Shown here piece after piece: positions 7,767 through 15,867 of a stretch of 64,000 bases of DNA. Source of the stretch: CAXXHQ01 sp963665265 (GTDB lineage Bacteria; Planctomycetota; Planctomycetia; Pirellulales; Thermoguttaceae); NCBI GenBank assembly GCA_963665265.2, contig OY762224.2:1-64000 (forward strand), written 5' to 3'. Both the position numbers and the translations under genes were made by a program. The notes below the pieces were generated by a model. That model had not been told where the DNA came from. It worked only from the letters and a program-made list of their open reading frames with translations, and made no database searches. Every line of letters starts with the position of its first letter. Position 1 is the first letter of the stretch.

Positions 7767-7911
7767 GACAATTTCCGAAATCCTCTCGGCAATGTAAAGT
7801 TCGCCTTTATTCCTGCAGTACTTGCTGAGGAATGACGGGAAAATAATAATGGATTGACGGTATAGTTGCCGATCAGGCTTTCGGCGAGTGAAAAATTAAA
7901 TTGATGCTTCC

Positions 7912-7951
7912 GGGGACTAAGAGCGTTTTACGACGCCTCGGTCCCCTTTTT
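7912..7951 (+). terminator. Intrinsic terminator ending the moron
   Basis: GGGGAC (7912-7917) pairs with GTCCCC (7941-7946), with further GCGT...ACGC pairing inside the loop, and TTTTT follows immediately. This closes the AT-rich unit just before the sigma-factor gene. Upstream, the 145 bases after 7766 hold only a small GCCGA/TCGGC hairpin (7869-7886). Confidence 0.8.
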
Positions 7952-7965
7952 GTTTACGGAGCATC

Positions 7966-8769
7966 ATGCCGAAAACCGCAAAGCCTAAGTTAAAGCGAAG
8001 GTCTCTCCCGCGAGCAAAAGCCAAATCCTCTTCTCCGCCTCGTCGCCGCGGGCCGCAACGCAGTAAGGTCAAGTCGCTCGTTCCTATCGAAAAATGGCGA
8101 AGCTACGCCGAAACAAAGAGCGTCGATCTGCGAAACGAGATCGTCGTCGCCTATATGCCTTTCGCGACGACGGTCGCGCGGCGTGCGGCGCAGCGCTGGC
8201 CGGTCGACGCCGATGATCTGCAATCAATCGTTTGCGAGGCGCTGATAAGCGTCGTCGAGCGATTCGACGCCGATCGCGGGTACAAGTTCGAGACGTACGC
8301 GGCACCGCGAATGACCTGGGCGATCGTCGATTGGGTGCGTGAGCGTGACCATCTTTCACGGCTTGACCGAACGCATGCCTCCGAGCTCGATCGAAACTTC
8401 GCCGAGCTGACTCAACGCCTAGGCCGTCCGCCGACTCAGCAGGAATTTGAGGACGAATTCAGCTACGATTTTAGCGCAGCTATCTCGCCGCCGAAGATCG
8501 TTAAAAACTCGCCGAATCCCGACGATACGCCGCTTATCGAATTCGCTGCGGCCAAAGTGTCGGATTCCGGATGGCGGGAGCGAGACTACAACCCGCTCGC
8601 GACACGGGCGGCGCTAGCTCCAGATCAGCGAGTCGCCGTCTATTTGTACCTCTTCAAGGGCCTCACGATGAAGGCGGTCGGAGGCGTTCTCCAGCTCTCC
8701 GAATCCCGCATTTCTCAGCTCATTTCAGAAGCCGTCGTTCGTTTGCGCAAAGCGGCTGAAAACTCTTAG
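7966..8769 (+). CDS. Phage-encoded sigma-70 family factor, FliA/WhiG-like
   Basis: A 267-residue sigma factor. A basic, low-complexity N-terminus (about 45 residues) precedes region 2 (YMPFATTVARRAAQRW, DADDLQSIVCEALISVV, FDADRGYKFETYAAPRM). A short region 3 (LTQRLGRPPTQQEFEDEF) follows. Region 4 has a clear helix-turn-helix (LTMKAVGGVLQLSESRISQLI). There is no region 1.1, and the YAAPRMTWAIVDWVRERDHL stretch is of the FliA/SigB type. It probably redirects RNA polymerase to late phage promoters. Its position between the early genes and the lysis and structural genes fits a middle-to-late switch. Confidence 0.9.
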   Translation: MPKTAKPKLKRRSLPRAKAKSSSPPRRRGPQRSKVKSLVPIEKWRSYAETKSVDLRNEIVVAYMPFATTVARRAAQRWPVDADDLQSIVCEALISVVERFDADRGYKFETYAAPRMTWAIVDWVRERDHLSRLDRTHASELDRNFAELTQRLGRPPTQQEFEDEFSYDFSAAISPPKIVKNSPNPDDTPLIEFAAAKVSDSGWRERDYNPLATRAALAPDQRVAVYLYLFKGLTMKAVGGVLQLSESRISQLISEAVVRLRKAAENS

Positions 8770-8846
8770 GGGAACTGCCGAAAGGGAATTCAGCTTTTAG
8801 TTTTGATTTTTTTCATGTTTTTGAGTTTCTTTTTTGGAGTCCTGCC

Positions 8847-9158
8847 ATGTCTCAAGTGTTGAAGGAGGCTCTCGCGAGCCAAGGAATCGTCTTGAACGAC
8901 GATCAAGCGACCGTCGTCGCCGTGAAGTTGGCCGACAATCTCAAGGAAACGCTCACGTCTGAGCTGAAGAGCGTCGCCGATCTATTCGGCTCGTTCAAGT
9001 TCGACGTCTCGAAGCTTCCGGCCGCGATCACGATCGTCAAGGCGATCGTCGCCGACGTTACCGCCGGCGGAATCGGCGGCTACCTCGACGCCGTCAAGCA
9101 AATCAAGGCGCTGGTCGCCTTGTTCTCTACCTCCGGCACGGACGTCGCCGTCGCGTAA
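8847..9158 (+). CDS. Small hypothetical protein, possible lysis or holin-like factor
   Basis: A 103-residue protein with an acidic-amphipathic first half and a more hydrophobic second half (AITIVKAIVADVTAGGIGGYL, then KALVALF). The hydrophobic parts are too polar for a certain membrane helix. It lies alone between a T-rich leader and a terminator-like hairpin. The upstream 70 bases are T-rich and hold a GGAG ribosome-binding site. No family is recognised; a role in lysis or at the cell surface is suggested by position only. Confidence 0.55.
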   Translation: MSQVLKEALASQGIVLNDDQATVVAVKLADNLKETLTSELKSVADLFGSFKFDVSKLPAAITIVKAIVADVTAGGIGGYLDAVKQIKALVALFSTSGTDVAVA

Positions 9159-9181
9159 TTCTCATTCCAGGGCGGGATGAA

Positions 9182-9223
9182 GCCGGACGCGACGCAATGG
9201 ATTGCCGAGCGTCCGGCCCTTTT
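9182..9223 (+). terminator. Terminator-like hairpin after the 8847-9158 gene
   Basis: GCCGGACGC (9182-9190) and GCGTCCGGC (9209-9217) form a perfect 9-bp stem with an 18-nt loop, followed by CCTTTT. It lies inside the longest possible form of the next reading frame, which is a reason to place that gene's start at 9255 instead of 9177. Confidence 0.65.
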
Positions 9224-9254
9224 ACGAATCAATTTTCCTCGGAAAGGGCCTGTT

Positions 9255-9983
9255 ATGTTCGGCAAATTACTTTCTCTAGCGGGTGCCGCCTGGACGAAAT
9301 CGAAGTCCGAGGGCTCGTTCCTCCTTTTGTTGATACTCACGGCCACGGCAGTCAAACCGGCGATCTTTTCCGCATCGCCCGCTCCGGTCGATCGCGGCTA
9401 CGCAATTGCCGGAGGCGTCGACAAACCGCGACTTATCGCGTCGGCGACGAACGACGGCATTCTGCTTTCGGCCGACGACGCGGCGCCGTTTAAGTCCTGG
9501 TCGCTTGCGTCGGGGAAAGGATCGCCCTCGACGTTCATTTACGCGGCATGCGACGGAAAATCACCGCCGCGAATCTACAGCTACACGATCGGCGCGGACG
9601 CCTCGGGCGACGTAACGCCCGCCCCAACTCCGGCGCCGGTTCCAACGCCGCTCCCTCCGGTCGTTCAAAAAATCGCCGTGACGATCCTCGAAGAATCGCA
9701 TGACCGAACGCCGGCACAAGCGGCCGTTATTGCTTCGCCCGCGCTGCGGCAATACGCGGCTGCCGGCGGCCATGTCTTCGCGGCGATCGACAAGGACGTT
9801 AAATCGCCCGACGGCTCGACTCCGGCGAAGTTCAAGGAGTGGATCGATTACGCCGCTTCTCGCGGAGCCGCCCTGCCTCACATCTTCGTTACGGCCAAGG
9901 ATTCCGGCCAATTACTCTACGACGGTCCGCTGCCGGCGACGGAGGCTGAGGCGCTTTCTATCGCGAAAAAGTACGGCGGTTAA
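9255..9983 (+). CDS. Membrane-anchored protein with Pro-rich linker and C-terminal alpha/beta domain
   Basis: About 242 residues. I chose the ATG at 9255 because GGAAAGG lies 7 nt upstream and the longer frame would run through a hairpin. An N-terminal hydrophobic segment (FLLLLILTATAVKPAIF, about residues 22-38) looks like a membrane anchor. A short beta-rich domain is followed by an Ala/Pro/Thr linker (TPAPTPAPVPTPLPPV). The C-terminal 105 residues hold alternating strands and helices (VTILEESHDRTPAQAAV, then PHIFVTAKDSGQLLYDG) that recall a thioredoxin-like fold without CxxC. I infer a surface or envelope-associated phage protein. It precedes the papain-like protease. Confidence 0.55.
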   Translation: MFGKLLSLAGAAWTKSKSEGSFLLLLILTATAVKPAIFSASPAPVDRGYAIAGGVDKPRLIASATNDGILLSADDAAPFKSWSLASGKGSPSTFIYAACDGKSPPRIYSYTIGADASGDVTPAPTPAPVPTPLPPVVQKIAVTILEESHDRTPAQAAVIASPALRQYAAAGGHVFAAIDKDVKSPDGSTPAKFKEWIDYAASRGAALPHIFVTAKDSGQLLYDGPLPATEAEALSIAKKYGG

Positions 9984-10031
9984 ACCGGCATTCGTCGCAC
10001 GCAACAATCACAAACGAGAGGAGAGACTTGA

Positions 10032-10826
10032 ATGGTATCCGCGAACGCTTTTTCGATTCCCGCCGGCGGTGATATCCGCGTGCTCGGTGGATGCAAGCCG
10101 CGACGACACGACGTCGGCGCTCTGTTCGCTCCGTTCCGAGCGAGCGAGGAAGTCGATGTTATCCCTCGCAACAAATGGGCGGCGATTTCCCTGCGCGGCA
10201 TGATCGCCGAGATTATGGACCAAGACGGGCAAGGGGCTTGCAACGCCTTCGCCGCCACCCAATCGGTACACGGTTGCCGAGCGTTGGCCGGGTTGCCGTT
10301 CGTACAGCTATCGCCCGGCAATCTATACGGCCGCATTAACGGAGGATCGGACAGCGGGTCCAGCCTTGGCGACGCCTTGGCCGCTCTTCGCGACGTCGGC
10401 GTTTGCACGGCGAAGACAGTGGACCCTCTGGATTGGCAAGGGGGTAATTCGCGCCGCGAACCCTGGCCGGAAGAGTGGAAAGAGGAAGCGAAGAAATTCC
10501 GCATTCTCGAAGCGTTCGATTGCCCGACCTTCGCCCATATCGCGTCGGCTCTGCAATGCGGATTCTTCGTCGATTACGGCGTAAATATCGGTCGGAACTT
10601 CGAGCCGGACTCTCGCGGCGTGATTCCTCGCTATCGCGGCGGAGGCGGCGGGCATGCGATGTGCGGCGTCGGCTTGAAGCTGATCGACGACGTTTGGCAT
10701 GTCGAAACCGCCAATTCTTGGGGAAAAGACTGGGGCGACGCCGGTTTTTGCTACGTCCCCGAAAGCTATTTCGAGGGCGATTTTAACGACGCTTGGGCCG
10801 TGCGCGCCGTGACTTGGAGCGAATAG
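10032..10826 (+). CDS. Papain-family (C1) cysteine protease of the phage
   Basis: A 264-residue protein with all papain landmarks. MDQDGQGACNAFAAT holds the oxyanion Gln and catalytic Cys (about residue 70). GGGGHAMCGVGL holds the catalytic His, and ANSWGKDWGDAGFCYV is the diagnostic Asn-Ser-Trp-Gly block. There is no signal peptide. A GAGAGGAGAG ribosome-binding region precedes the ATG. C1 proteases are unusual in phage lysis regions, which normally carry peptidoglycan hydrolases. Because planctomycete envelopes are protein-rich, a protease may help breach or exit the cell, but a role in virion maturation or entry is equally possible. Confidence 0.9.
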   Translation: MVSANAFSIPAGGDIRVLGGCKPRRHDVGALFAPFRASEEVDVIPRNKWAAISLRGMIAEIMDQDGQGACNAFAATQSVHGCRALAGLPFVQLSPGNLYGRINGGSDSGSSLGDALAALRDVGVCTAKTVDPLDWQGGNSRREPWPEEWKEEAKKFRILEAFDCPTFAHIASALQCGFFVDYGVNIGRNFEPDSRGVIPRYRGGGGGHAMCGVGLKLIDDVWHVETANSWGKDWGDAGFCYVPESYFEGDFNDAWAVRAVTWSE

Positions 10827-10829
10827 GCC

Positions 10830-11036
10830 ATGAAAAAGCAATGCGAAACGACACGTGAATTTCTTCGCGCATTCCATGACACCGGCAGAAGGGTCAAGGA
10901 ATTTTGTCGCTCCATTGACCAACGGGCGGGTGCGGCGACGGCGGAAGGGCGCCGCCGTTGTCGCGTCGAGCCATCGGCATTTCGCCGCGGCGAAATCGCT
11001 CGCGACGATCACGACTCGATACGAGGGGAAAACTGA
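10830..11036 (+). CDS. Small basic hypothetical protein
   Basis: A 68-residue Arg-rich protein directly after the protease gene (3-nt gap). Its TGA overlaps the ATG of the next small gene. The ribosome-binding site is weak (AGGCC), and two other frames also stay open across this stretch, so reality rests mainly on the coupling at 11034-11038. No motif is recognised. Confidence 0.4.
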   Translation: MKKQCETTREFLRAFHDTGRRVKEFCRSIDQRAGAATAEGRRRCRVEPSAFRRGEIARDDHDSIRGEN

Positions 11037-11221
11037 TGGAGTTCAAACGGTGCGACGAATGCGGACGGGAGTACGCCGCAAAGCGTCTTGAGCACGGAAT
11101 CTGCGAGCAATGCCGCGAGGACCGCGTTCGACGATCTCTTCGCCGAAGCGTGAAACCGAATCGTCGATCGTCGTCGCGAGACGCCGATCAGCAATACCAC
11201 GGCCATGATTACGAGGGATAA
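11036..11221 (+). CDS. Small zinc-ribbon protein
   Basis: A 61-residue protein beginning MEFKRCDECGREYAAKRL and continuing with GICEQCRED, a CxxC-x(n)-CxxC zinc ribbon, followed by a very basic Arg/Ser tail that could contact nucleic acid. A GAGGGGAAA ribosome-binding site precedes the ATG at 11036. It lies directly upstream of the HNH-methylase fusion and may act with it, but this is only positional. Confidence 0.6.
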   Translation: MEFKRCDECGREYAAKRLEHGICEQCREDRVRRSLRRSVKPNRRSSSRDADQQYHGHDYEG

Positions 11222-11225
11222 CGTG

Positions 11226-12665
11226 ATGGTGAAAGGTTTTTGTTTGGCGGATGAGTCGAAAAGGGAAATGCGTTTAGCCGAGGGAAAATGGGAGACGGAG
11301 CAATCCGAAAGCTGCGCGATTGTCAAGCTCATCATTTACGGATTTTTTTGCGTAATACTCGGAGCGCTAGGGGAGCGATTCTGCGATGAGATAAACCCGC
11401 CGAATCAAGCAAGCTCGGCATCCCTGCAAATCGTTGAGCGGATCGACTCGCAAAATCTCCTCGGCGGACCGCGTTCCGGATCGTGGCCGCGAGCCCGCCG
11501 CGAACATCTTGCGCAGTTTCCAACATGCGCCGCCTGCGGCGGATCTGAAAACCTGACCGTTCATCACGTCGAGCCGTTCCAGCTTAATCCGGCCAAGGAG
11601 CTCGACCCCGATAATCTCATCACGCTCTGCGAATCACCGTCGCACAATTGCCATTTCATCTTCGGCCATTTATGCGACTGGAAATCGTGGAACGAAAGCG
11701 TTCGAGCCGACGCCGCTCGCTACTTAAAGGAGATTAAAAACCGCCCACACATCGACAAGCAATCACTTCTTGATTTACACCTGAGGATTTACAACATGCA
11801 ATGCAAATGCGCGAACGGCGAATGCGAGCAGGCAAAGCCGCTTTTTTCGTATTTCGGAGCCAAGGCGGCGATCGCGCCGGAGGTTTGGCGGCGGTTCGGA
11901 ACGCCTCGTTTTTACTGCGAACCGTTCTTCGGATCGGGGGCAATGCTCTTCGCGGCCCCGACGCCGGCACGCGCCGAGCTGGTAAACGATATCGACGGCC
12001 TGGTGGCGAATTTCTTCCGCGTCGTAAAGTCGAGGCCGAAGCAGCTCACCAAGGAGCTGACGGGGCCTTCGGCCGAGGTTGATCACATCGCACGAAAGAA
12101 ATTTCTTCGCGAAAATGCCGACGAACTTACGGAGCGTTTGAAGGGGGATATCGAGTTTTGCGACGTGAAATCGGCGGCGCATTGGGTGCGGGCGTTGAGC
12201 GCCGCCGTGCGGCCGTCGCCAAAGCGCCTATCCGACAAGATCGCGCTCGAGGATCGCGGAATTTACAAACGCGGCTGCGACCGCGTCGGCTGGATTCAAT
12301 CGTACTCCGAGCGTTTGAAGAATGTGAAAATTTTCTGCCGCGATTGGCGGACGATCTTTTCGCCGTCGTATCTCGATCGCGGAAACCTTGCTATTTTTTT
12401 GGATCCGCCTTACGGAGAAAAAGCCAAGCGAGCTTCCGACCTATACCGAATCGACTCGCTCGACGTCTTTGGCGGCGCTCTCGATTTCTGTAAGGAGCAG
12501 GGCAAACGCAAAAACCTACGGATTGCGTTGTGCTGTTACGAAGGAGAGGCCGAGCAGCTCAAACGCCACGGCTGGCGTTCGCTTGCCTGGAATAGCTCGG
12601 CCTGTAATCCGGAAAACGAAAACCGCGAGAGAGTTTGGTTCTCGCCGCATTGTCTCAGCGTTTAA
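11226..12665 (+). CDS. HNH endonuclease fused to a Dam-type (D12) adenine methyltransferase
   Basis: A 479-residue fusion. Residues about 30-48 (VKLIIYGFFCVILGAL) are a likely membrane helix. Next comes an HNH nuclease: CAACGG, then LTVHHVEPF, DNLITLC and NCHFIFGH. From about residue 195 there is a D12-class adenine methylase: PLFSYFGAK, the SAM-binding CEPFFGSGAML and the catalytic DPPYG (about residue 395). The ATG at 11226 has GAGGGA 7 nt upstream; ATG 11205 is an in-frame alternative. An internal GAGGA with an ATG at 11796 sits exactly at the domain junction, so a free methylase could also be made. It may be a self-protecting nuclease or a phage DNA-modification enzyme. Confidence 0.85.
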   Translation: MVKGFCLADESKREMRLAEGKWETEQSESCAIVKLIIYGFFCVILGALGERFCDEINPPNQASSASLQIVERIDSQNLLGGPRSGSWPRARREHLAQFPTCAACGGSENLTVHHVEPFQLNPAKELDPDNLITLCESPSHNCHFIFGHLCDWKSWNESVRADAARYLKEIKNRPHIDKQSLLDLHLRIYNMQCKCANGECEQAKPLFSYFGAKAAIAPEVWRRFGTPRFYCEPFFGSGAMLFAAPTPARAELVNDIDGLVANFFRVVKSRPKQLTKELTGPSAEVDHIARKKFLRENADELTERLKGDIEFCDVKSAAHWVRALSAAVRPSPKRLSDKIALEDRGIYKRGCDRVGWIQSYSERLKNVKIFCRDWRTIFSPSYLDRGNLAIFLDPPYGEKAKRASDLYRIDSLDVFGGALDFCKEQGKRKNLRIALCCYEGEAEQLKRHGWRSLAWNSSACNPENENRERVWFSPHCLSV

Positions 12666-12719
12666 CGCGGCCGACGCCGCGAGTTTAGTTATGCGTAAAC
12701 TTTTTTGGAGATTGAAGGG

Positions 12720-13157
12720 ATGTTTCAAGTCAATCGTTTTCTCGCCTGTTTTCTTTCATTTTGCATGCTTGTCGCGGTATGCGTTTCCGTAGGATTCGCT
12801 CGCGGCGGTTGTTCTTCGCCTCGGAGCTCGGCCTGCCCGGCCGTCGTTGCGCTCGAGGTTTCGACGTCGGCCGTCGAAATCGCCGACGGCAAGCTCGGCA
12901 TCTGGCCGTTTCCGCCTAAGCCGGTCGATCCGCCAAAGCCCGCCCCGATCGTCAAACCCGATATGTCCCCGGATCCGGAAGTTTGTACGGCTCCAGCTTG
13001 TTGTCCGTCTGACCGCTCCCCTGCCGCATGTGATTCCGCATCGTGCTCGAACGACGGCGGTCGAAGACATCCTGTTTTGAGAGGAACTGCCAAGATAGGC
13101 CGAGGAGCGTTAAGGATCGTCGCGGCTCCGTTCCGATGGCTGTTTCACCGGCGATAA
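12720..13157 (+). CDS. Exported proline/cysteine-rich protein
   Basis: About 145 residues. The ATG at 12720 is preferred, with GGAG and GAAGGG just upstream. A signal peptide is evident (basic start, then FLACFLSFCMLVAVCVSVGFA). The mature part has a Pro-rich segment (PFPPKPVDPPKPAPIV), several cysteines and a basic C-terminal helix (ALRIVAAPFRWLFHRR). This pattern suggests an envelope or spanin-like lysis accessory, inferred from the lysis-region setting. No family is recognised. Confidence 0.55.
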   Translation: MFQVNRFLACFLSFCMLVAVCVSVGFARGGCSSPRSSACPAVVALEVSTSAVEIADGKLGIWPFPPKPVDPPKPAPIVKPDMSPDPEVCTAPACCPSDRSPAACDSASCSNDGGRRHPVLRGTAKIGRGALRIVAAPFRWLFHRR

Positions 13158-13193
13158 TGTAATTCGCGAGTGGCCATAAAGAAAGGCTTACCG

Positions 13194-13499
13194 ATGACTC
13201 GGCAATCGATTCAAGAAGAGGTTTTGCGGCAGATCACGAAAAACGGAATCTTCGCGCTATTGCTTTGCGGCGTCTGTTGGTGGACGGCGGTTCGCGTAAT
13301 CGAACCGAATCAAGCCGCCTACCGCGACTATTTGGCGAAGCAGACCGAAGTATCCGCACGGCAAGCAACCATTCTTGAACGATTGTCGAGCGACGTCGGC
13401 GATTTGAAGGCGTATGCAAGACAAGGCGAGCAATCGCACGCCTCGCAACAAGAGGCGTTACGGCTGCTTTCCGAGCAGAATCGAAAGAGCGGGGGATAG
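13194..13499 (+). CDS. Single-pass membrane protein with coiled coil
   Basis: A 101-residue protein starting MTRQSIQEEV. The ATG at 13194 has AAAGG 7 nt upstream; a GTG at 13170 is in the same frame. One membrane helix (GIFALLLCGVCWWTAV, about residues 17-32) is followed by a long Gln/Glu/Ala coiled coil. This is the layout of many phage holin-accessory or i-spanin-like proteins. It ends 3 nt before a large tail-fibre-like gene. Confidence 0.6.
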   Translation: MTRQSIQEEVLRQITKNGIFALLLCGVCWWTAVRVIEPNQAAYRDYLAKQTEVSARQATILERLSSDVGDLKAYARQGEQSHASQQEALRLLSEQNRKSGG

Positions 13500-13502
13500 G
13501 GA

Positions 13503-15170
13503 ATGGCAACGTATCATTGGCTCGATTTTAGCGGCGAATCACGTCCATGGGGAACGCAATCTTGCTGGTTCTCTCACCCGCCGGAAGATGGAAGTCCTGA
13601 AAATGGATGGACTGAAATTTCTCCGCAATATCAAGCCTCGTCGCTTCCGACCACAGACGATGACATTGTAATTTACGCTGAAATTCCCGGGGGATTCTGT
13701 AAGCCGCCGTCCGCCGGCCCGACGAGTGCGCTGACGATCCGAAGTCTTGATCTATCGAAGAGCGGAGGATGGGCACCGTCCGACAAGGCTGAAAACCTTA
13801 CGATCTACGACACGAACCCAGTTACGTTCGGAGCGAGCGGTTATTGGTTTAACCTTGGCTGTAATTTCGGTGATGCGATTCCGTCGCTCGATTTTGAAGG
13901 CGGCGGAGTTTACGACGGAACAAGCCTTGGCTACGGTAATTTTACGCTGAACGGTAACTGGACTTTCAATGGCCACGCCGATGCGGCCGGGATTCAAGTT
14001 AGTAAGGGATCGTGCGTCGGACCACTGGGAACGGCCGCTGCCGTAACCCTGCGCGACAACGCGGAGAATTACAACCCCGCGAACGTAAACGTGTCGAGGG
14101 TCGCGGCCGTTGAATACTGCCACGACGTAAAGCAGTTCGATATTGAGGAGATGACGCGCGGCGGTTTCATTCGATTTCTAATTACGGATGACCGGATGGA
14201 TGATAACGACTATCCGAAAGCCGAAGTGATGGGCTACGACGTTCACAACCGAGGGTTAGGTAAGTTCGTCGGGAATTTCTCGGATAATAAATCTAACAGC
14301 ACGAATAGCAGCACGGGCGCCTTGACCGCGATGGCGCAAAGCGCGGCTTTCTGGGGCGTAAACGGCGTTCCTACCGGATATGCGCATCGCACGGCCTCAA
14401 CCTATTCCTATGCCACGGACGCCGCATATCAGATGCGAGCCGCGCTAATGGGCGAACCGGATAATTCCGTCGTATTGTCGATGTGCGGGCCGGTTTATTG
14501 CGCAAAAGAATTTTTGGCGACGCCGGCGAACTACGGAGGCGACGGAATTTCTCTCACAGGCATTCAAATCGCCTTGTTGAAGCTTAAGCGAATTCACTGG
14601 GGCGGCGGCTTCTGGTACAAAACCGGTTCCATGACGAACATTCGCTTTGCTCCGGCGGAGTCAGCGAGCGTGCTCGCGACGTGGAAGGCTTCATTGAACA
14701 CGATACCGCTACGGTTTCTCGGCGAAGATGCAATGAGCCTTTCGCCGGCTTCAGTCACGCATATAACTTTTGACAACCAAAAAATATATCTCGGCGCATG
14801 CCCGTTCGATTCGTCGAACCCGATCTACGCGAACTGGTCATCCGAATGGCCTGTTTTTGGTGACGGTAACGTCGAAACGTATGATGAGGCGCGATTTGCA
14901 GCGGCGTGGGAAGTCGAAAACGGATACTATTACTTCCGTGAGTCGCCGCGGATCAATCCGTCGATCAACGCTACGAACGGAGATACGTCGTTCACGATCG
15001 AAGACACGTATGATTGTCGCTATTTGATCGGCCCGGACGATCCGACCGAGTTCCGAGAGCGGCTTAAATCGTGGTTTTTTTCAGCCGCTCAAGGCGTTAG
15101 GGGGAAGTTCGTTCCCGCCGCACGCGTACCGCGTCGACCGCTTGCCGGAAACTGCGAAGGAGAAATATAG
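13503..15170 (+). CDS. Large beta-rich phage surface protein, tail-fibre-like
   Basis: A 555-residue protein rich in Gly, Asn, Ser, Thr and aromatic residues, with an AGGGAATG start. Its composition, with regular short beta strands (FTLNGNWTFNGHAD) and no catalytic signature, resembles phage adhesins or head decorations. The next gene starts 2 nt after its stop and looks structural too. It lies unusually far upstream of the terminase rather than after the tape measure. That could reflect planctomycete-phage gene order or a virion decoration. Confidence 0.5.
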   Translation: MATYHWLDFSGESRPWGTQSCWFSHPPEDGSPENGWTEISPQYQASSLPTTDDDIVIYAEIPGGFCKPPSAGPTSALTIRSLDLSKSGGWAPSDKAENLTIYDTNPVTFGASGYWFNLGCNFGDAIPSLDFEGGGVYDGTSLGYGNFTLNGNWTFNGHADAAGIQVSKGSCVGPLGTAAAVTLRDNAENYNPANVNVSRVAAVEYCHDVKQFDIEEMTRGGFIRFLITDDRMDDNDYPKAEVMGYDVHNRGLGKFVGNFSDNKSNSTNSSTGALTAMAQSAAFWGVNGVPTGYAHRTASTYSYATDAAYQMRAALMGEPDNSVVLSMCGPVYCAKEFLATPANYGGDGISLTGIQIALLKLKRIHWGGGFWYKTGSMTNIRFAPAESASVLATWKASLNTIPLRFLGEDAMSLSPASVTHITFDNQKIYLGACPFDSSNPIYANWSSEWPVFGDGNVETYDEARFAAAWEVENGYYYFRESPRINPSINATNGDTSFTIEDTYDCRYLIGPDDPTEFRERLKSWFFSAAQGVRGKFVPAARVPRRPLAGNCEGEI

Positions 15171-15172
15171 AT

Positions 15173-15859
15173 ATGCGATCAATGGTTGTTTACTATCGCG
15201 CGTGGGATTCGACGCAGGCGCCGAAGACCGGCGACGCTGCACACCACACATTCGCTTTGTTCTCCGACGGCGTTGCTGTGACTGGCTTCGCGCCGATGGC
15301 GACGGACCTTGGCGGCGGACTCTATGCCGTTACAATCACGGCCGCGTATAACGCAGGCAGTGACATGCTGCTAAAGATTACGAGCTCGACGAGCGGAGTA
15401 TCGTGTTCGGCGAAGGAATGGCGCAACGACTCAGCTACGACGCTTGAACGTGCGACGGCGATCAAGGCGAAGACGGATCAACTCGGTTACGGAACGGTGG
15501 CCGTCAAGAGCGTGACCGATTCAACCGGCACGATTACGATTTGGGTTGGCGACGACTACACAAGCGCCGTCGACCGATCCGTAGCGTTTACCGGCGACGA
15601 CACTTGGCCTGACCTCTCGACAGCCACCATCAAGCTGTTGCTTGGTAAGCCCGCCGCCTTCCTAGTAGAGATCATTGGATCGCGATCTATCGCCGACGGC
15701 GTGCAAACCGTGGCGTTCAACCCAACGCACACGGCTACGAGCACGCTCACTCAAACGAATACGACACGATACGCCGTACGCGCGACGATGGCGACCGGCG
15801 AAGTGATTACGCTTTGTAGCGGCAATGTCCAAGTCAACGTCGTTCCGTCCGCGTCGTAG
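15173..15859 (+). CDS. Phage structural protein, BppU/Ig-like
   Basis: A 228-residue beta-rich protein with AAGGAG 10 nt upstream. The central helix (TLERATAIKAKTDQLG) followed by GTITIWVGDDYTSAVDRSV and ATIKLLLGK resembles the baseplate upper-protein or Ig-like N-terminal domains of fibre-associated proteins. It is paired with the preceding large surface protein (2-nt gap). It probably assembles with that protein on the virion; this is inference. Confidence 0.5.
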   Translation: MRSMVVYYRAWDSTQAPKTGDAAHHTFALFSDGVAVTGFAPMATDLGGGLYAVTITAAYNAGSDMLLKITSSTSGVSCSAKEWRNDSATTLERATAIKAKTDQLGYGTVAVKSVTDSTGTITIWVGDDYTSAVDRSVAFTGDDTWPDLSTATIKLLLGKPAAFLVEIIGSRSIADGVQTVAFNPTHTATSTLTQTNTTRYAVRATMATGEVITLCSGNVQVNVVPSAS

Positions 15860-15867
15860 GAGCCGCT

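Noticed and set aside
9177..9254. Earlier start of the Pro-rich membrane-anchored protein
   Set aside because: It would translate through a terminator-like hairpin, while ATG 9255 has a good ribosome-binding site.
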